The position numbers and the translations under genes are program-made. The notes below the pieces were generated by a model. The model saw only the letters and a list, made by a program, of their open reading frames with translations, was not told where the DNA came from and searched no databases. A DNA stretch of 64,000 nt, from positions 1-64,000 of the forward strand of contig NZ_OBMR01000008.1 of assembly GCF_900218035.1 (NCBI RefSeq). The letters are read 5' to 3'. Position 1 is the stretch's first letter, and every line of letters starts with the position of its first letter. Shown piece by piece: positions 46,727 through 54,391 of this stretch. Source of the stretch: Pseudobutyrivibrio ruminis DSM 9787 (GTDB lineage: Bacteria > Bacillota > Clostridia > Lachnospirales > Lachnospiraceae).

Positions 46727-47521
46727 ATGAAACTTGCGGCAGTAGGTAGTAATTGTATTGATTACTACAATAATGTTGAAGGTGGAAAGGCTTTTGCAGG
46801 TGGCGGACCTGTTAATATGGCGGTTTACACAGTTCGTATTGGCGGAGAAGCATCATATATTGGGCCAGTTGGAAATGACAGCTATGGTCAGTTCATGAAA
46901 GAATCAATTGAATCTAAGGGAGTTAACGTTTCCCATCTTTATGTAAATGATGGTAAGACGGCAGTTTCCCAGGTTCAATTAGTGGATGGTGAAAGAGTAT
47001 TTGGCGACTATGATGAAGGCGTACTTGCCGATTTTAAACTCACAAATGAGGATATGAAATATATTGCAAGCCATGATGTTGTTGTGGCTGACTTGTGGGG
47101 CAAGGTCGAAGGTCAACTAAAAGATTTAAAGGCTATGGGTATTACCACTGCCTTTGATTGCGCTGATCGTCCAGAAGATAATGAAGCACAGGTGGCTATA
47201 CCTTTTGCTGACTATGTATTTTTCTCATCAGATTTAGGAGACACTCCTGAATTGAGAGAAAAAATGACTACTATTTATAAGCAAGGGCCAAAGCTTGTTA
47301 TAGCAATGCTAGGAGAAGAAGGCAGCTTATGCTTTGATGGCGTTAATTTCTATAAATGCGGAATTAAAGAATGTGATCATCTAGTTGATAGCATGGGCGC
47401 AGGGGATAGTTATATTGCAGGTTTTTTAAAAGGCATTACAGAGGGTAAGGCTATTGAGGAATCAATGGCACAGGGAGCTGCTACAGCTACAGATACTCTC
47501 AAATATTTTGGAGCATGGTAA
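46727..47521 (+). CDS. frlD: Fructoselysine 6-kinase
   Basis: 264 residues from the ATG with AGAGGT upstream. PfkB/ribokinase-fold with a GGGPVNMAVYTVRIGGEASYIGPVGNDSYG stretch and catalytic Asp in SMGAGDSYIAGFLKGI, ending in YFGAW. The close match of this layout to E. coli FrlD (VFGDYDEGVLADF, DSMGAGDS, YHGAW-like end) is why I call it FrlD, not a general sugar kinase. It phosphorylates the sugar of fructoselysine at O6. Confidence 0.92.
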   Translation: MKLAAVGSNCIDYYNNVEGGKAFAGGGPVNMAVYTVRIGGEASYIGPVGNDSYGQFMKESIESKGVNVSHLYVNDGKTAVSQVQLVDGERVFGDYDEGVLADFKLTNEDMKYIASHDVVVADLWGKVEGQLKDLKAMGITTAFDCADRPEDNEAQVAIPFADYVFFSSDLGDTPELREKMTTIYKQGPKLVIAMLGEEGSLCFDGVNFYKCGIKECDHLVDSMGAGDSYIAGFLKGITEGKAIEESMAQGAATATDTLKYFGAW

Positions 47522-47543
47522 ATAGATAATTGGAATTACATTT

Positions 47544-48074
47544 ATGAGCAATAAGAATTTTGGGAATAATCAAAATAAAATTCAAAGAAATATGGATGAC
47601 TTAAAGGGATTTACTCAAACTATGATTGAGAAGGACTTAGTGCCATCTATTAGAATTTTGAATAAATATTTAAGAGAAGCCGGAAATCTTTATGCTGAGC
47701 TTTTTGGCATAAAACCGGACGATTATCTTTTTTATATTAGAAGACTATGTTTGGCTAATGATGAGCCGGTTTCTTTGGAAGAAATATACATCCCCCATTA
47801 TCTTGTTCCAAAGATGGGTGGCATCAATCTAAATATGTTTTCTATATATGAAACATATAAGATGTTTGGAATAAATCTTTATCGAGCTGATGAGACGCTT
47901 GATTTGGTTATTCCCGATAAATCTGATGCAAAGCTACTTGGTATTAAAGAGGATGTTCCTACACTTTTTTTCCAAAGTACTTCATATGACGATTTAGGTA
48001 GAGTAATAGAATTTAATAAAAATTACGTCAGAGGAGATAAATGTAATTTCAATGTACATTTTTTTCAAGCATAG
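47544..48074 (+). CDS. Stand-alone UTRA-domain protein (no DNA-binding domain)
   Basis: 176 residues. It begins with the linker that normally joins HTH and UTRA in GntR proteins (MDDLKGFTQTMIEKDLVPSIRIL), then has a complete UTRA fold: FGIKPDDYLFYIRRLCLANDEPVSLEEIYIPHYLVPK and VPTLFFQSTSYDDLGRVIEFNKNYVRGDKCNFNVHF. No HTH is encoded: the frlD stop is only 22 bases upstream. It may be an effector-binding protein that modifies the upstream GntR regulator, or a truncated relic. The Shine-Dalgarno is weak. Confidence 0.85.
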   Translation: MSNKNFGNNQNKIQRNMDDLKGFTQTMIEKDLVPSIRILNKYLREAGNLYAELFGIKPDDYLFYIRRLCLANDEPVSLEEIYIPHYLVPKMGGINLNMFSIYETYKMFGINLYRADETLDLVIPDKSDAKLLGIKEDVPTLFFQSTSYDDLGRVIEFNKNYVRGDKCNFNVHFFQA

Positions 48075-48092
48075 ATAAATTGGAGTTTTGAC

Positions 48093-49157
48093 ATGAATAA
48101 TAAAATAAGTATGTGGGCAGAAGTTGAGGGTCCACATTTAAGAAGTTTCGACGAGGATAAAATTAGAGACAGCATTAATGGGGCATTAAAACTTCGAAGT
48201 GACATAGAGAAGATTGTTGATACTATCTGGGAAGATGGATTTGATGGTATTTACTTTATGGGCATTGGCGGAACTTATGCTTCAAGTATGCAGGTTGAGG
48301 TTTATATGAGAGGTAGATCTAAGCTTCCGGTATATGTTGAGAATGCTGCTGAATTTCTTACTACAGGAAATAAAAGATTTACAGAAAAATCCGTTTTAAT
48401 ATATTCATCTGTTTCAGGTAATACTAAAGAAATGGTAGAACTAGTTAAAAAGGTAAAAGATATTGGTGCGAAAGTCTTTGCTTTCATAGATACACCAAAT
48501 ACAGTTTTAACTCAGCCAGAAAACCAGGATTATCTAATTATGTATCCTGCAAATGAGCAGCTAAAGTTTTATATGGTAGCAAACTATCTTATGTATAAAA
48601 ATGGTGAGTTTGAAGACTATGATGAGTATAACCGTCAGATGGAAGCTAGTTTGGCAGATGCTTTGATTGATGTAGAAAAATCTGCTGATGAATGGGCTTA
48701 CAATTATGCGAGTGAAAAGGTTGATTTCTTGAATTCACATAAGGATCTACCTCATTATTTCATTGGATCCGGAAATCAGTACGGCGCAACATATTCATAT
48801 GCGATGTGCTATTGGGAAGAACAGATGTGGATTAGAACAAAATCCATCAGCTGCCAAGAGTTCTTCCACGGCATGCAGGAAATAATAGTTGCTGATACTC
48901 CTGTTACATTATTTATAGGAGAAGATGAGCAGCGACCACTTGCAGAACGTGTTGCAAGATTCCTTCCTAAAGTAAATGCAAATTATACTATTATTGATAC
49001 AAAGGAATATCCTTTAAAGGGTATCAGTGAGAAGTTTAGAGGAAGCATTTCACATTTAGTTATGAGAGCCGTCAACGCAAGAGTTGACTCTTATATGGAA
49101 CTCTTCTTAAGACATCCTCTTTCTATTAGAAGATATTATAGACAGTTTGATTACTAA
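48093..49157 (+). CDS. frlB: Fructoselysine 6-phosphate deglycase (SIS domain)
   Basis: 354 residues with two SIS domains as in GlmS-like and FrlB proteins: DGIYFMGIGGTYASSMQ and SVSGNTKEMVELVKKVK, then YFIGSGNQYGATYSYAMCYWEEQ, SCQEFFHGMQEI. The C-terminus RRYYRQFDY closely matches the RRYYGGLVEY end of E. coli FrlB. It splits fructoselysine 6-phosphate into glucose 6-phosphate and lysine, completing the pathway. A related glucoselysine deglycase role (GfrF) is the main alternative. Confidence 0.9.
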   Translation: MNNKISMWAEVEGPHLRSFDEDKIRDSINGALKLRSDIEKIVDTIWEDGFDGIYFMGIGGTYASSMQVEVYMRGRSKLPVYVENAAEFLTTGNKRFTEKSVLIYSSVSGNTKEMVELVKKVKDIGAKVFAFIDTPNTVLTQPENQDYLIMYPANEQLKFYMVANYLMYKNGEFEDYDEYNRQMEASLADALIDVEKSADEWAYNYASEKVDFLNSHKDLPHYFIGSGNQYGATYSYAMCYWEEQMWIRTKSISCQEFFHGMQEIIVADTPVTLFIGEDEQRPLAERVARFLPKVNANYTIIDTKEYPLKGISEKFRGSISHLVMRAVNARVDSYMELFLRHPLSIRRYYRQFDY

Positions 49158-49166
49158 TTAAGCATT

Positions 49167-49199
49167 AAGAGACATCATATGATGTCTCTTTTTTTATAG
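49167..49199 (+). terminator. Rho-independent terminator of the frl operon
   Basis: Perfect palindromic stem AAGAGACATCAT / ATGATGTCTCTT with no loop spacing, followed by a T-run of about 7. Confidence 0.92.
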
Positions 49200-49346
49200 T
49201 AGTTTTTCCAAAAGCTGTTGATGAAGATTCTAAGAATTCATAATATTGTATTGTAGAATATTTGATAGGAATATATTCAATTATTTGAAAAGTAAAACTA
49301 ACAAATATAACAACTTAGTATTGGTTTGTGGGGGAATAATCTAATA

Positions 49347-49475
49347 ATGGATAACAATATTAAGAGTATTATAATTCCAGCTTTTGGCGGTTTATGTGGA
49401 GGTCTTTCGCTGCAAGTTATTTGTGAAATGATGTGGAAGGGATACCGGCAAATCTTCTTGCAAGCCGAAGATTAA
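49347..49475 (+). CDS. Possible small hydrophobic peptide
   Basis: 42 residues with a GTGGGGGA site upstream. The middle is hydrophobic (SIIIPAFGGLCGGLSLQVICEMM) like a single membrane helix, then a basic-acidic tail. It shares its stop region with the convergent SprT-like gene. Not recognised; it may be chance. Confidence 0.35.
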   Translation: MDNNIKSIIIPAFGGLCGGLSLQVICEMMWKGYRQIFLQAED

Positions 49476-49984
49476 CTAATCGTCCTCTTAGACCAGGCTG
49501 CAGCTCCACATCTGGCGCAGCCATAATATCTATAATTTCTAGTGAATTTACTGTCTCGCTTGCGGTAGATGGTGGCACCACAGTTGCCGCAGGTGAAGAC
49601 ATATTTTATTGCCATTTCCCCATCTTCGTAATTTTCAATACCTTTCTCAGAACCTTGAGTTACACGTTTAATATTGTAGCCATAGACCTGATTAACAACT
49701 TCAGCGTAGTATTTCCACTTGCCAGTGTGACGCATACAGCCTTTGCAAGTATGGAGAAGTTCGTGGGTTATGGTTTCCTTGCAAGATTGTTCTGAAATTC
49801 TATCATCTTCCAATAGACGGGAAGCAATCTCAATAGAATAACTTCCATCACGGTTCAATTTGCATAATCCCCAGCGGGTCTTAGCTCTTGAATTTGTAGT
49901 CCATGATGAGATGGTACCGAGCTTGATGCCGAGATGGGTAACCTCATGGATACATTGTTCTTTTAGTATATCAAAGGCTTTCAT
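49472..49984 (-). CDS. SprT-like zinc metalloprotease
   Basis: 170 residues. The catalytic motif THELLHTC supplies His74, Glu75 and His78. The third ligand is likely His in the KGCMRHTGKW segment. A C-terminal zinc ribbon has Cys132/Cys135 and Cys156/Cys159. SprT/SPRTN-family proteins degrade proteins crosslinked to DNA in eukaryotes; bacterial forms are less studied. It is divergent from the small gene at 50209, across a region with one copy of the island palindrome. Confidence 0.88.
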   Translation of the reverse strand: MKAFDILKEQCIHEVTHLGIKLGTISSWTTNSRAKTRWGLCKLNRDGSYSIEIASRLLEDDRISEQSCKETITHELLHTCKGCMRHTGKWKYYAEVVNQVYGYNIKRVTQGSEKGIENYEDGEMAIKYVFTCGNCGATIYRKRDSKFTRNYRYYGCARCGAAAWSKRTIS

Positions 49985-50132
49985 TTTATATTTTCCAATA
50001 ACAGAATAAGGAAATTATAAGTATTGTAATAAGAAAGATCAAAATTTACATGGGTCACAATATAACAATCCGTACTGAACTCGCTGATTATAGGCATCTC
50101 GGTGGGGTTGGATAGATTCATCCATATATAGA

Positions 50133-50152
50133 ATGTGCGCTTTTTTGCGCAT
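50133..50152. promoter_or_regulatory. Island palindrome, copy 1
   Basis: ATGTGC-N8-GCGCAT with one mismatch from the consensus ATGTGC-N8-GCACAT. A T-run follows after CAC, so it might also act as a terminator. It lies between the divergent SprT-like and 127-residue genes. The rest of 49985-50208 shows nothing else clear. Confidence 0.55.
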
Positions 50153-50208
50153 CACTTTTTTTATGATAAATAAAGGAAACGATTATTACATAGAGGAGTG
50201 AACGCTTT

Positions 50209-50592
50209 ATGAAAAAAGGGATATTCTGGTACTGTAATACTAGCCGTTATGGAGTTGAAGAGCATATTATTCCTGTATTTGTTGAATGCAATATTGATGG
50301 AACTGCGCTTGAGGATGTTGAGTTTAGCTCCAAATCGGGAACAAATTTTAATCATAAAAAAGAATGGAGCAAGAGGAATAGCGAGTATCCGTATAATTAT
50401 TATCCTCGCGGGAGGGTTGAAATAAGAAAAGGAAAGATTAAAGTCTTTGCGAATCCTGTCATAATAGAGGATGAAGATGCGAAAAGGATAATTATAGATA
50501 CATTTGAACTTCTAGAATTTGAGGATCAAATCATATGGATTCCTGATGGCTCGACTCACTATAAATATCTAGCTCAATTTACGAGAGACTAA
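50209..50592 (+). CDS. Hypothetical protein of the WYL island
   Basis: 127 residues, no membrane segment. Begins MKKGIFWYCNTSRYG and has charged and aromatic stretches (KEWSKRNSEYPYNYYPRGRVEIRKGKIKVFANP) with a beta-rich second half. I do not recognise it. It has a GAGGAG site and lies just behind a copy of the island palindrome. Confidence 0.65.
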   Translation: MKKGIFWYCNTSRYGVEEHIIPVFVECNIDGTALEDVEFSSKSGTNFNHKKEWSKRNSEYPYNYYPRGRVEIRKGKIKVFANPVIIEDEDAKRIIIDTFELLEFEDQIIWIPDGSTHYKYLAQFTRD

Positions 50593-50705
50593 AGGTATCT
50601 TAATAGTCGCGAATTGTCGTTAACGTTAACTCCCTCTCAAATTTAATACATAAGAATAATAAACAGAGAGGACTGGAGGGATTAATAAAATTTGTTTTGA
50701 TTTAC

Positions 50706-50725
50706 ATGTGCCATAAAATGCACAT
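50706..50725. promoter_or_regulatory. Island palindrome, copy 2 (perfect)
   Basis: ATGTGC-N8-GCACAT, perfect arms, no T-run. It lies about 50 bases ahead of the WYL regulator gene and is a candidate operator for autorepression. Confidence 0.65.
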
Positions 50726-50773
50726 ACATTAATGCTATTATCCTCAGTAGATACTTTTACTGGAGGCCATTTT

Positions 50774-51757
50774 ATGTACGGAACGGGAACAAAAAAGATG
50801 TTGAATATGCTCATTTTAGATATATTACGAGAATACTCTGATAGTGAGCATAGGTTATTACAGCAGGATATTATCGATTTACTTAAAACCAACTATGGAA
50901 TGGACTGCGAAAGAAGAGCAGTTAAGAATAACATAGTTAGCCTTCAAGAGATGGGGTATGATATCGTCGCGAAGCAAGGCTATTATTTGAATACGCGTGA
51001 TTTTACTGATGCAGAACTACGTCTGATGATAGATAGTATCTTTACTTCGGGAGCTATATCAGATAAGGATGCACATTCTTTGGTAAAGAAGTTAGAGCGA
51101 TATTCTAATAAATTCTTCAAAGCACATGTATCGCATATTCATAGTACTTCCAGTGGAAAGAATGCGGATAACCAAAAGGTGATGAATTCTATAGCGGTTA
51201 TTGATGAGGCTATTTCAAAGGGACGGCAGATATCCTTTTCGTATTTGCAATATGGAATAGACTTCAAACTTCATCCAAAGCGGGATTTTAAATATGATGT
51301 AAGTCCGTATCAGATGGTTAGCAATAGAGGGAAATACTATCTTATAGCCAATAATGCGGAGTATGAAGATTTATCTCATTACAGATTGGATAGAATCACA
51401 GATGTAGAGATACTAAAGGAAAAAGCTAAGCCAATTAAAAGTATTAAAGGATATGAAAATGGTCTTAATCTGAAAGAACATTTAGCAGAGCATTTTTATA
51501 TGTATTCTGGGGATAGTATTCATATTAAGCTAAAAGCTCATGAAAATCTGATGGATAACTTGGTGGATAGCTTTGGAAAAGATTTTAGAGTTATTCCAGA
51601 AGGCGACGATGAGATTATTGTCAGTTTAAAATGCAATCCGGATACATTTTTCTATTGGGCTATGCAATATGGCTTGAATATAGAGGTACTTGAACCTGAG
51701 AGTATGCGAGAACGTATTAAAAATGCGTGCAAGGAAATAGAAAAGAAGTATCGCTAA
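50774..51757 (+). CDS. WYL-domain transcriptional regulator
   Basis: 327 residues from the ATG with CTGGAGG upstream (an earlier in-frame ATG at 50732 has no site). An N-terminal winged HTH (about 5-75) with LQQDIIDLLKTNYGMDCERRAVKNNIVSLQEMGYDI, a WYL domain with YDVSPYQMVSNRGKYYLIANNAEYEDLSHYRLDRITDVEIL, and a C-terminal WCX-like extension. WYL regulators of the BrxR/CapW kind repress phage-defence operons and bind a nucleic-acid or nucleotide ligand. Here it heads a three-gene unit with two nuclease-like proteins. Confidence 0.9.
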   Translation: MYGTGTKKMLNMLILDILREYSDSEHRLLQQDIIDLLKTNYGMDCERRAVKNNIVSLQEMGYDIVAKQGYYLNTRDFTDAELRLMIDSIFTSGAISDKDAHSLVKKLERYSNKFFKAHVSHIHSTSSGKNADNQKVMNSIAVIDEAISKGRQISFSYLQYGIDFKLHPKRDFKYDVSPYQMVSNRGKYYLIANNAEYEDLSHYRLDRITDVEILKEKAKPIKSIKGYENGLNLKEHLAEHFYMYSGDSIHIKLKAHENLMDNLVDSFGKDFRVIPEGDDEIIVSLKCNPDTFFYWAMQYGLNIEVLEPESMRERIKNACKEIEKKYR

Positions 51758-51773
51758 AGACAGGAGATAGCAT

Positions 51774-52979
51774 ATGAGAACAGATGAAACTGTAAAAGTT
51801 AGGATACATAGAGGTGCTAAGCAGATAGGTGGTGTGTGCACTGAAGTATTTACAGATAATACGAGGCTACTGTTTGACATAGGCGCTCCACTAGAAGGAG
51901 AAGGTGATCAGGCTCGTCTTGATATTGATGGTGTCACTACCGGAAGTACTAATTGCGATGGTATCTTTCTCACACACTATCATGGCGATCACATTGGTGA
52001 AGTGGATTTTGTTGACGCAGCGATTCCAGTTTATATGGAAAAGCATGCCAGGAAGATTCTTGAGCTCCAACAGGATTATAGAAAAGGAGTAGTTGGAGCA
52101 GTATGGGCTGATACAGTAAATGAGATTGAAATTGGAAAGCCTTTAAAGATTAAGGATTTTACTATTACTGCATTAGAATCAGATCATTCCGCTGCTAATT
52201 CTGTAATGTACTTAATAGAGGCATATGGTAAAAGAATTCTTATTACTGGTGATTATCGTTTGCACGGTTTTTACAAGGATAAGGTTGAGACTTCACTAAA
52301 GAATATTGGACATATTGATTTGATGATTACGGAAGGTACAAATATCTCAAAAGATACAGCATCAAATATACCATATTTTACAGAACAAGCTTTAGTACCA
52401 GTTTTTACTGAAGCATTTACAAAGTATAAATATGTTTTCTTACTGGCATCTTCATCACAGTTAGATAGAATTGCATCATTTTCAAGATGTGTGCCAGATG
52501 GAAAGTATAGGATTACAGATAGATATCAGTATGATTTGATACAAATTTATGATGAGGATAGAGATGAACAGTTTAAGTCTCGCAAGATACTGTATGATAG
52601 TGATTATGTGATGGAGAGGGCTGAAAAGGTTGGCTTTGGAATGGTTGTCAGAGCTAATCATCATTTCCCATTAATTGTAAAAGACTATTTTGAAAGACAC
52701 CCTAAAGACACATGCTTAATTTATTCTATGTGGAGTGGGTATATAAAAAAATTTCCAAATATAAAGCAATTGATAGACTATGCTGGAGACAATTTGATTT
52801 GGGCACATGTTTCTGGTCATGTTACAAAGGAAGATTTAGAGCGGGCAATTGATATTGTTAGGCCAGATAAGGTGGTGGTGCATCATACAAAGTCAAACGA
52901 CGAACAAGAATGCCAGATTAATCTAAGTGATAGAATTCAAAGACTAAATATAGAGGATGGGGAGCATATTTCTATATAA
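51774..52979 (+). CDS. Metallo-beta-lactamase-fold, beta-CASP-like nuclease
   Basis: 401 residues. Motif 2 THYHGDH (His68, His70, Asp72, His73), the metal Asp in ITGDYRLHG, and a late SGH (VSGHVTKEDL) with VVHHTK, as in beta-CASP RNases (RNase J/CPSF group). The beta-CASP insert lies at about 205-320. It probably cuts RNA or DNA. It is shorter than RNase J (about 550) and lacks the C-terminal domain. It follows the WYL gene by 17 bases with a CAGGAGA site. Confidence 0.88.
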   Translation: MRTDETVKVRIHRGAKQIGGVCTEVFTDNTRLLFDIGAPLEGEGDQARLDIDGVTTGSTNCDGIFLTHYHGDHIGEVDFVDAAIPVYMEKHARKILELQQDYRKGVVGAVWADTVNEIEIGKPLKIKDFTITALESDHSAANSVMYLIEAYGKRILITGDYRLHGFYKDKVETSLKNIGHIDLMITEGTNISKDTASNIPYFTEQALVPVFTEAFTKYKYVFLLASSSQLDRIASFSRCVPDGKYRITDRYQYDLIQIYDEDRDEQFKSRKILYDSDYVMERAEKVGFGMVVRANHHFPLIVKDYFERHPKDTCLIYSMWSGYIKKFPNIKQLIDYAGDNLIWAHVSGHVTKEDLERAIDIVRPDKVVVHHTKSNDEQECQINLSDRIQRLNIEDGEHISI

Positions 52980-52997
52980 AAAGGAGGGGCAACATTT

Positions 52998-53822
52998 ATG
53001 TGCGCATATTATAAAAAAACAATTGTAAAAAAAATGGATACTTACCCATTGGAAAATCTTTATCAATACCGATGTAGTACTACTGCAAAAACGAGTGACA
53101 AACATGGGAGCGTATTTTATTCCGAAGTAATGGCTGAATACGTTTTGAAAAGGGCAAATGAATTAAAGAGAATACAACGGGAAAATGTATGGAAAATAGA
53201 ACCTAGTCCGGGGTTAAGCTATTTTAGTAAATATAGAACTAATATTGATAAAGCAAGAAAAGGTGATGATGGAAAGAATCATTTAAAAGATGATGATGAA
53301 AAAATCATTTGCCGACAAATGTATATTAATTCTAAAAATGGATTAGTTTATGACGGAATAGGAAAAATTATTGACTTTGAGACTCCATTAGCACATCTAA
53401 GAGAGGCAGACAAAGATCCTTATAGAACGCGCAAAGTAGGAAATGTGGATTTAATTTCTTTTTCATCTGAGAGCAAAGCTACAATATGGCTTTTAGAAGT
53501 AAAAAAAGAATTAAGTGATGAATCAATGTATAGATGTGTAATGGAGGGATTTTCGTATTTACAAACGATTGATCGAGCCCGATTCATTGAAGATCTCAAG
53601 AAGCATGTTTCATGGTTTGGATCTGTTCCTAAACCTATAGTTTTCAAGACGGCACCACTTATTGCGTATAAAGGTAAACAGTTTGAAGAGATGAATGAAG
53701 CAAAAAATGAACCAATGCTTCATCAAAAACTACTTGAATTGATGCGATTTTTGGATATTACAGTTTATTTTTCATACGAGATTAAAGCGGATTCCTTCAA
53801 AATAAGAAAACATTATATCTGA
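52998..53822 (+). CDS. PD-(D/E)XK-like protein of unknown function
   Basis: 274 residues. A central stretch GNVDLISFSSESKATIWLLEVKKE has the nuclease pattern D151...E167-V-K169, with a later ..VMEGFSYLQ helix that matches the usual aromatic or Gln position. The N-terminal part (1-140) is charged with a possible Lys-rich linker. I call it PD-(D/E)XK-like on this pattern only. It lies 19 bases behind the nuclease gene with an AAGGAGGGG site. A phage-defence or DNA-repair role is possible but not shown. Confidence 0.7.
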   Translation: MCAYYKKTIVKKMDTYPLENLYQYRCSTTAKTSDKHGSVFYSEVMAEYVLKRANELKRIQRENVWKIEPSPGLSYFSKYRTNIDKARKGDDGKNHLKDDDEKIICRQMYINSKNGLVYDGIGKIIDFETPLAHLREADKDPYRTRKVGNVDLISFSSESKATIWLLEVKKELSDESMYRCVMEGFSYLQTIDRARFIEDLKKHVSWFGSVPKPIVFKTAPLIAYKGKQFEEMNEAKNEPMLHQKLLELMRFLDITVYFSYEIKADSFKIRKHYI

Positions 53823-53833
53823 TGGTAAAAGCA

Positions 53834-53862
53834 ATGTGCGCTAAAAAGTACATTGCTTTTTT
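53834..53862 (+). terminator. Terminator hairpin that contains island palindrome copy 3
   Basis: ATGTGC-N8-GTACAT (53834-53853), one mismatch from the consensus, within a longer GCAATGT / ACATTGC stem and followed by T7. It ends the WYL operon and precedes the next small gene. Confidence 0.8.
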
Positions 53863-53903
53863 TATGATCAAACTGGAATAATATTACTAGGAGAATAGAT
53901 TTA

Positions 53904-54266
53904 ATGAATGATTTAGAACAAACCAAGCTTATCCTAGAAAACAGATTCTATGTCGAGATTTTTAATGCCATAAGCAAGTACCTTAAGGATAATCCTGACG
54001 TATTCGGGTGTGATGGAGATTATTGCTATCAGTATTTGTATGAACTGGGATTACGTGATTACAAGATTGTAGAGCTATATTATGTAGTGGATCAGGAAAC
54101 GAGAATAATGGAGATAGTAGTAGAAACCAGTATAGAAGTTTTTGACATGTGGGATTATGGCTTGAACCGAAATATGACAGAGAAGCTACGCATCGGAGCT
54201 AATGTTGATTCAATGTATGAGAATTTTGAGGTTGTATACGTTGGTCAATACATAAGTAGCTTTTAA
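53904..54266 (+). CDS. Hypothetical protein of the WYL island
   Basis: 120 residues, acidic, soluble: NRFYVEIFNAISKYLKDNPDVFGCDGDYCYQYLYELGLRDYKIVELYYVVDQETRIMEIVVETSIEVFDMWDYG. I do not recognise a family. It has an AGGAGAA site and lies between two palindrome-bearing terminators, so it is likely a single-gene unit of the island. Confidence 0.65.
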   Translation: MNDLEQTKLILENRFYVEIFNAISKYLKDNPDVFGCDGDYCYQYLYELGLRDYKIVELYYVVDQETRIMEIVVETSIEVFDMWDYGLNRNMTEKLRIGANVDSMYENFEVVYVGQYISSF

Positions 54267-54287
54267 TGAAGAAAAAGTAATTTTGCA

Positions 54288-54316
54288 ATGTGCCAAAAAT
54301 GGTGCATTGCTTTTTT
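54288..54316 (+). terminator. Terminator hairpin that contains island palindrome copy 4
   Basis: ATGTGC-N8-GTGCAT (54288-54307) inside the longer GCAATG / CATTGC stem and followed by T7. It ends the 120-residue gene. Confidence 0.8.
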
Positions 54317-54320
54317 TATT

Positions 54321-54340
54321 ATGTGCATATAAAAGCACAT
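54321..54340. promoter_or_regulatory. Island palindrome, copy 5 (perfect)
   Basis: ATGTGC-N8-GCACAT, the same arms and spacer length as copy 2, 52 bases ahead of the AAA+ gene and without a T-run. It is a likely operator. Confidence 0.65.
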
Positions 54341-54391
54341 TTCACATGATGCAGATGAATGATGGTGATAGCAAAATGGAGGAGATATACT

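Noticed and set aside
50732-50773. Longer start for the WYL gene
   Set aside because: The ATG at 50774 has a proper GGAGG site; the earlier ATG has none and lies next to the palindrome.
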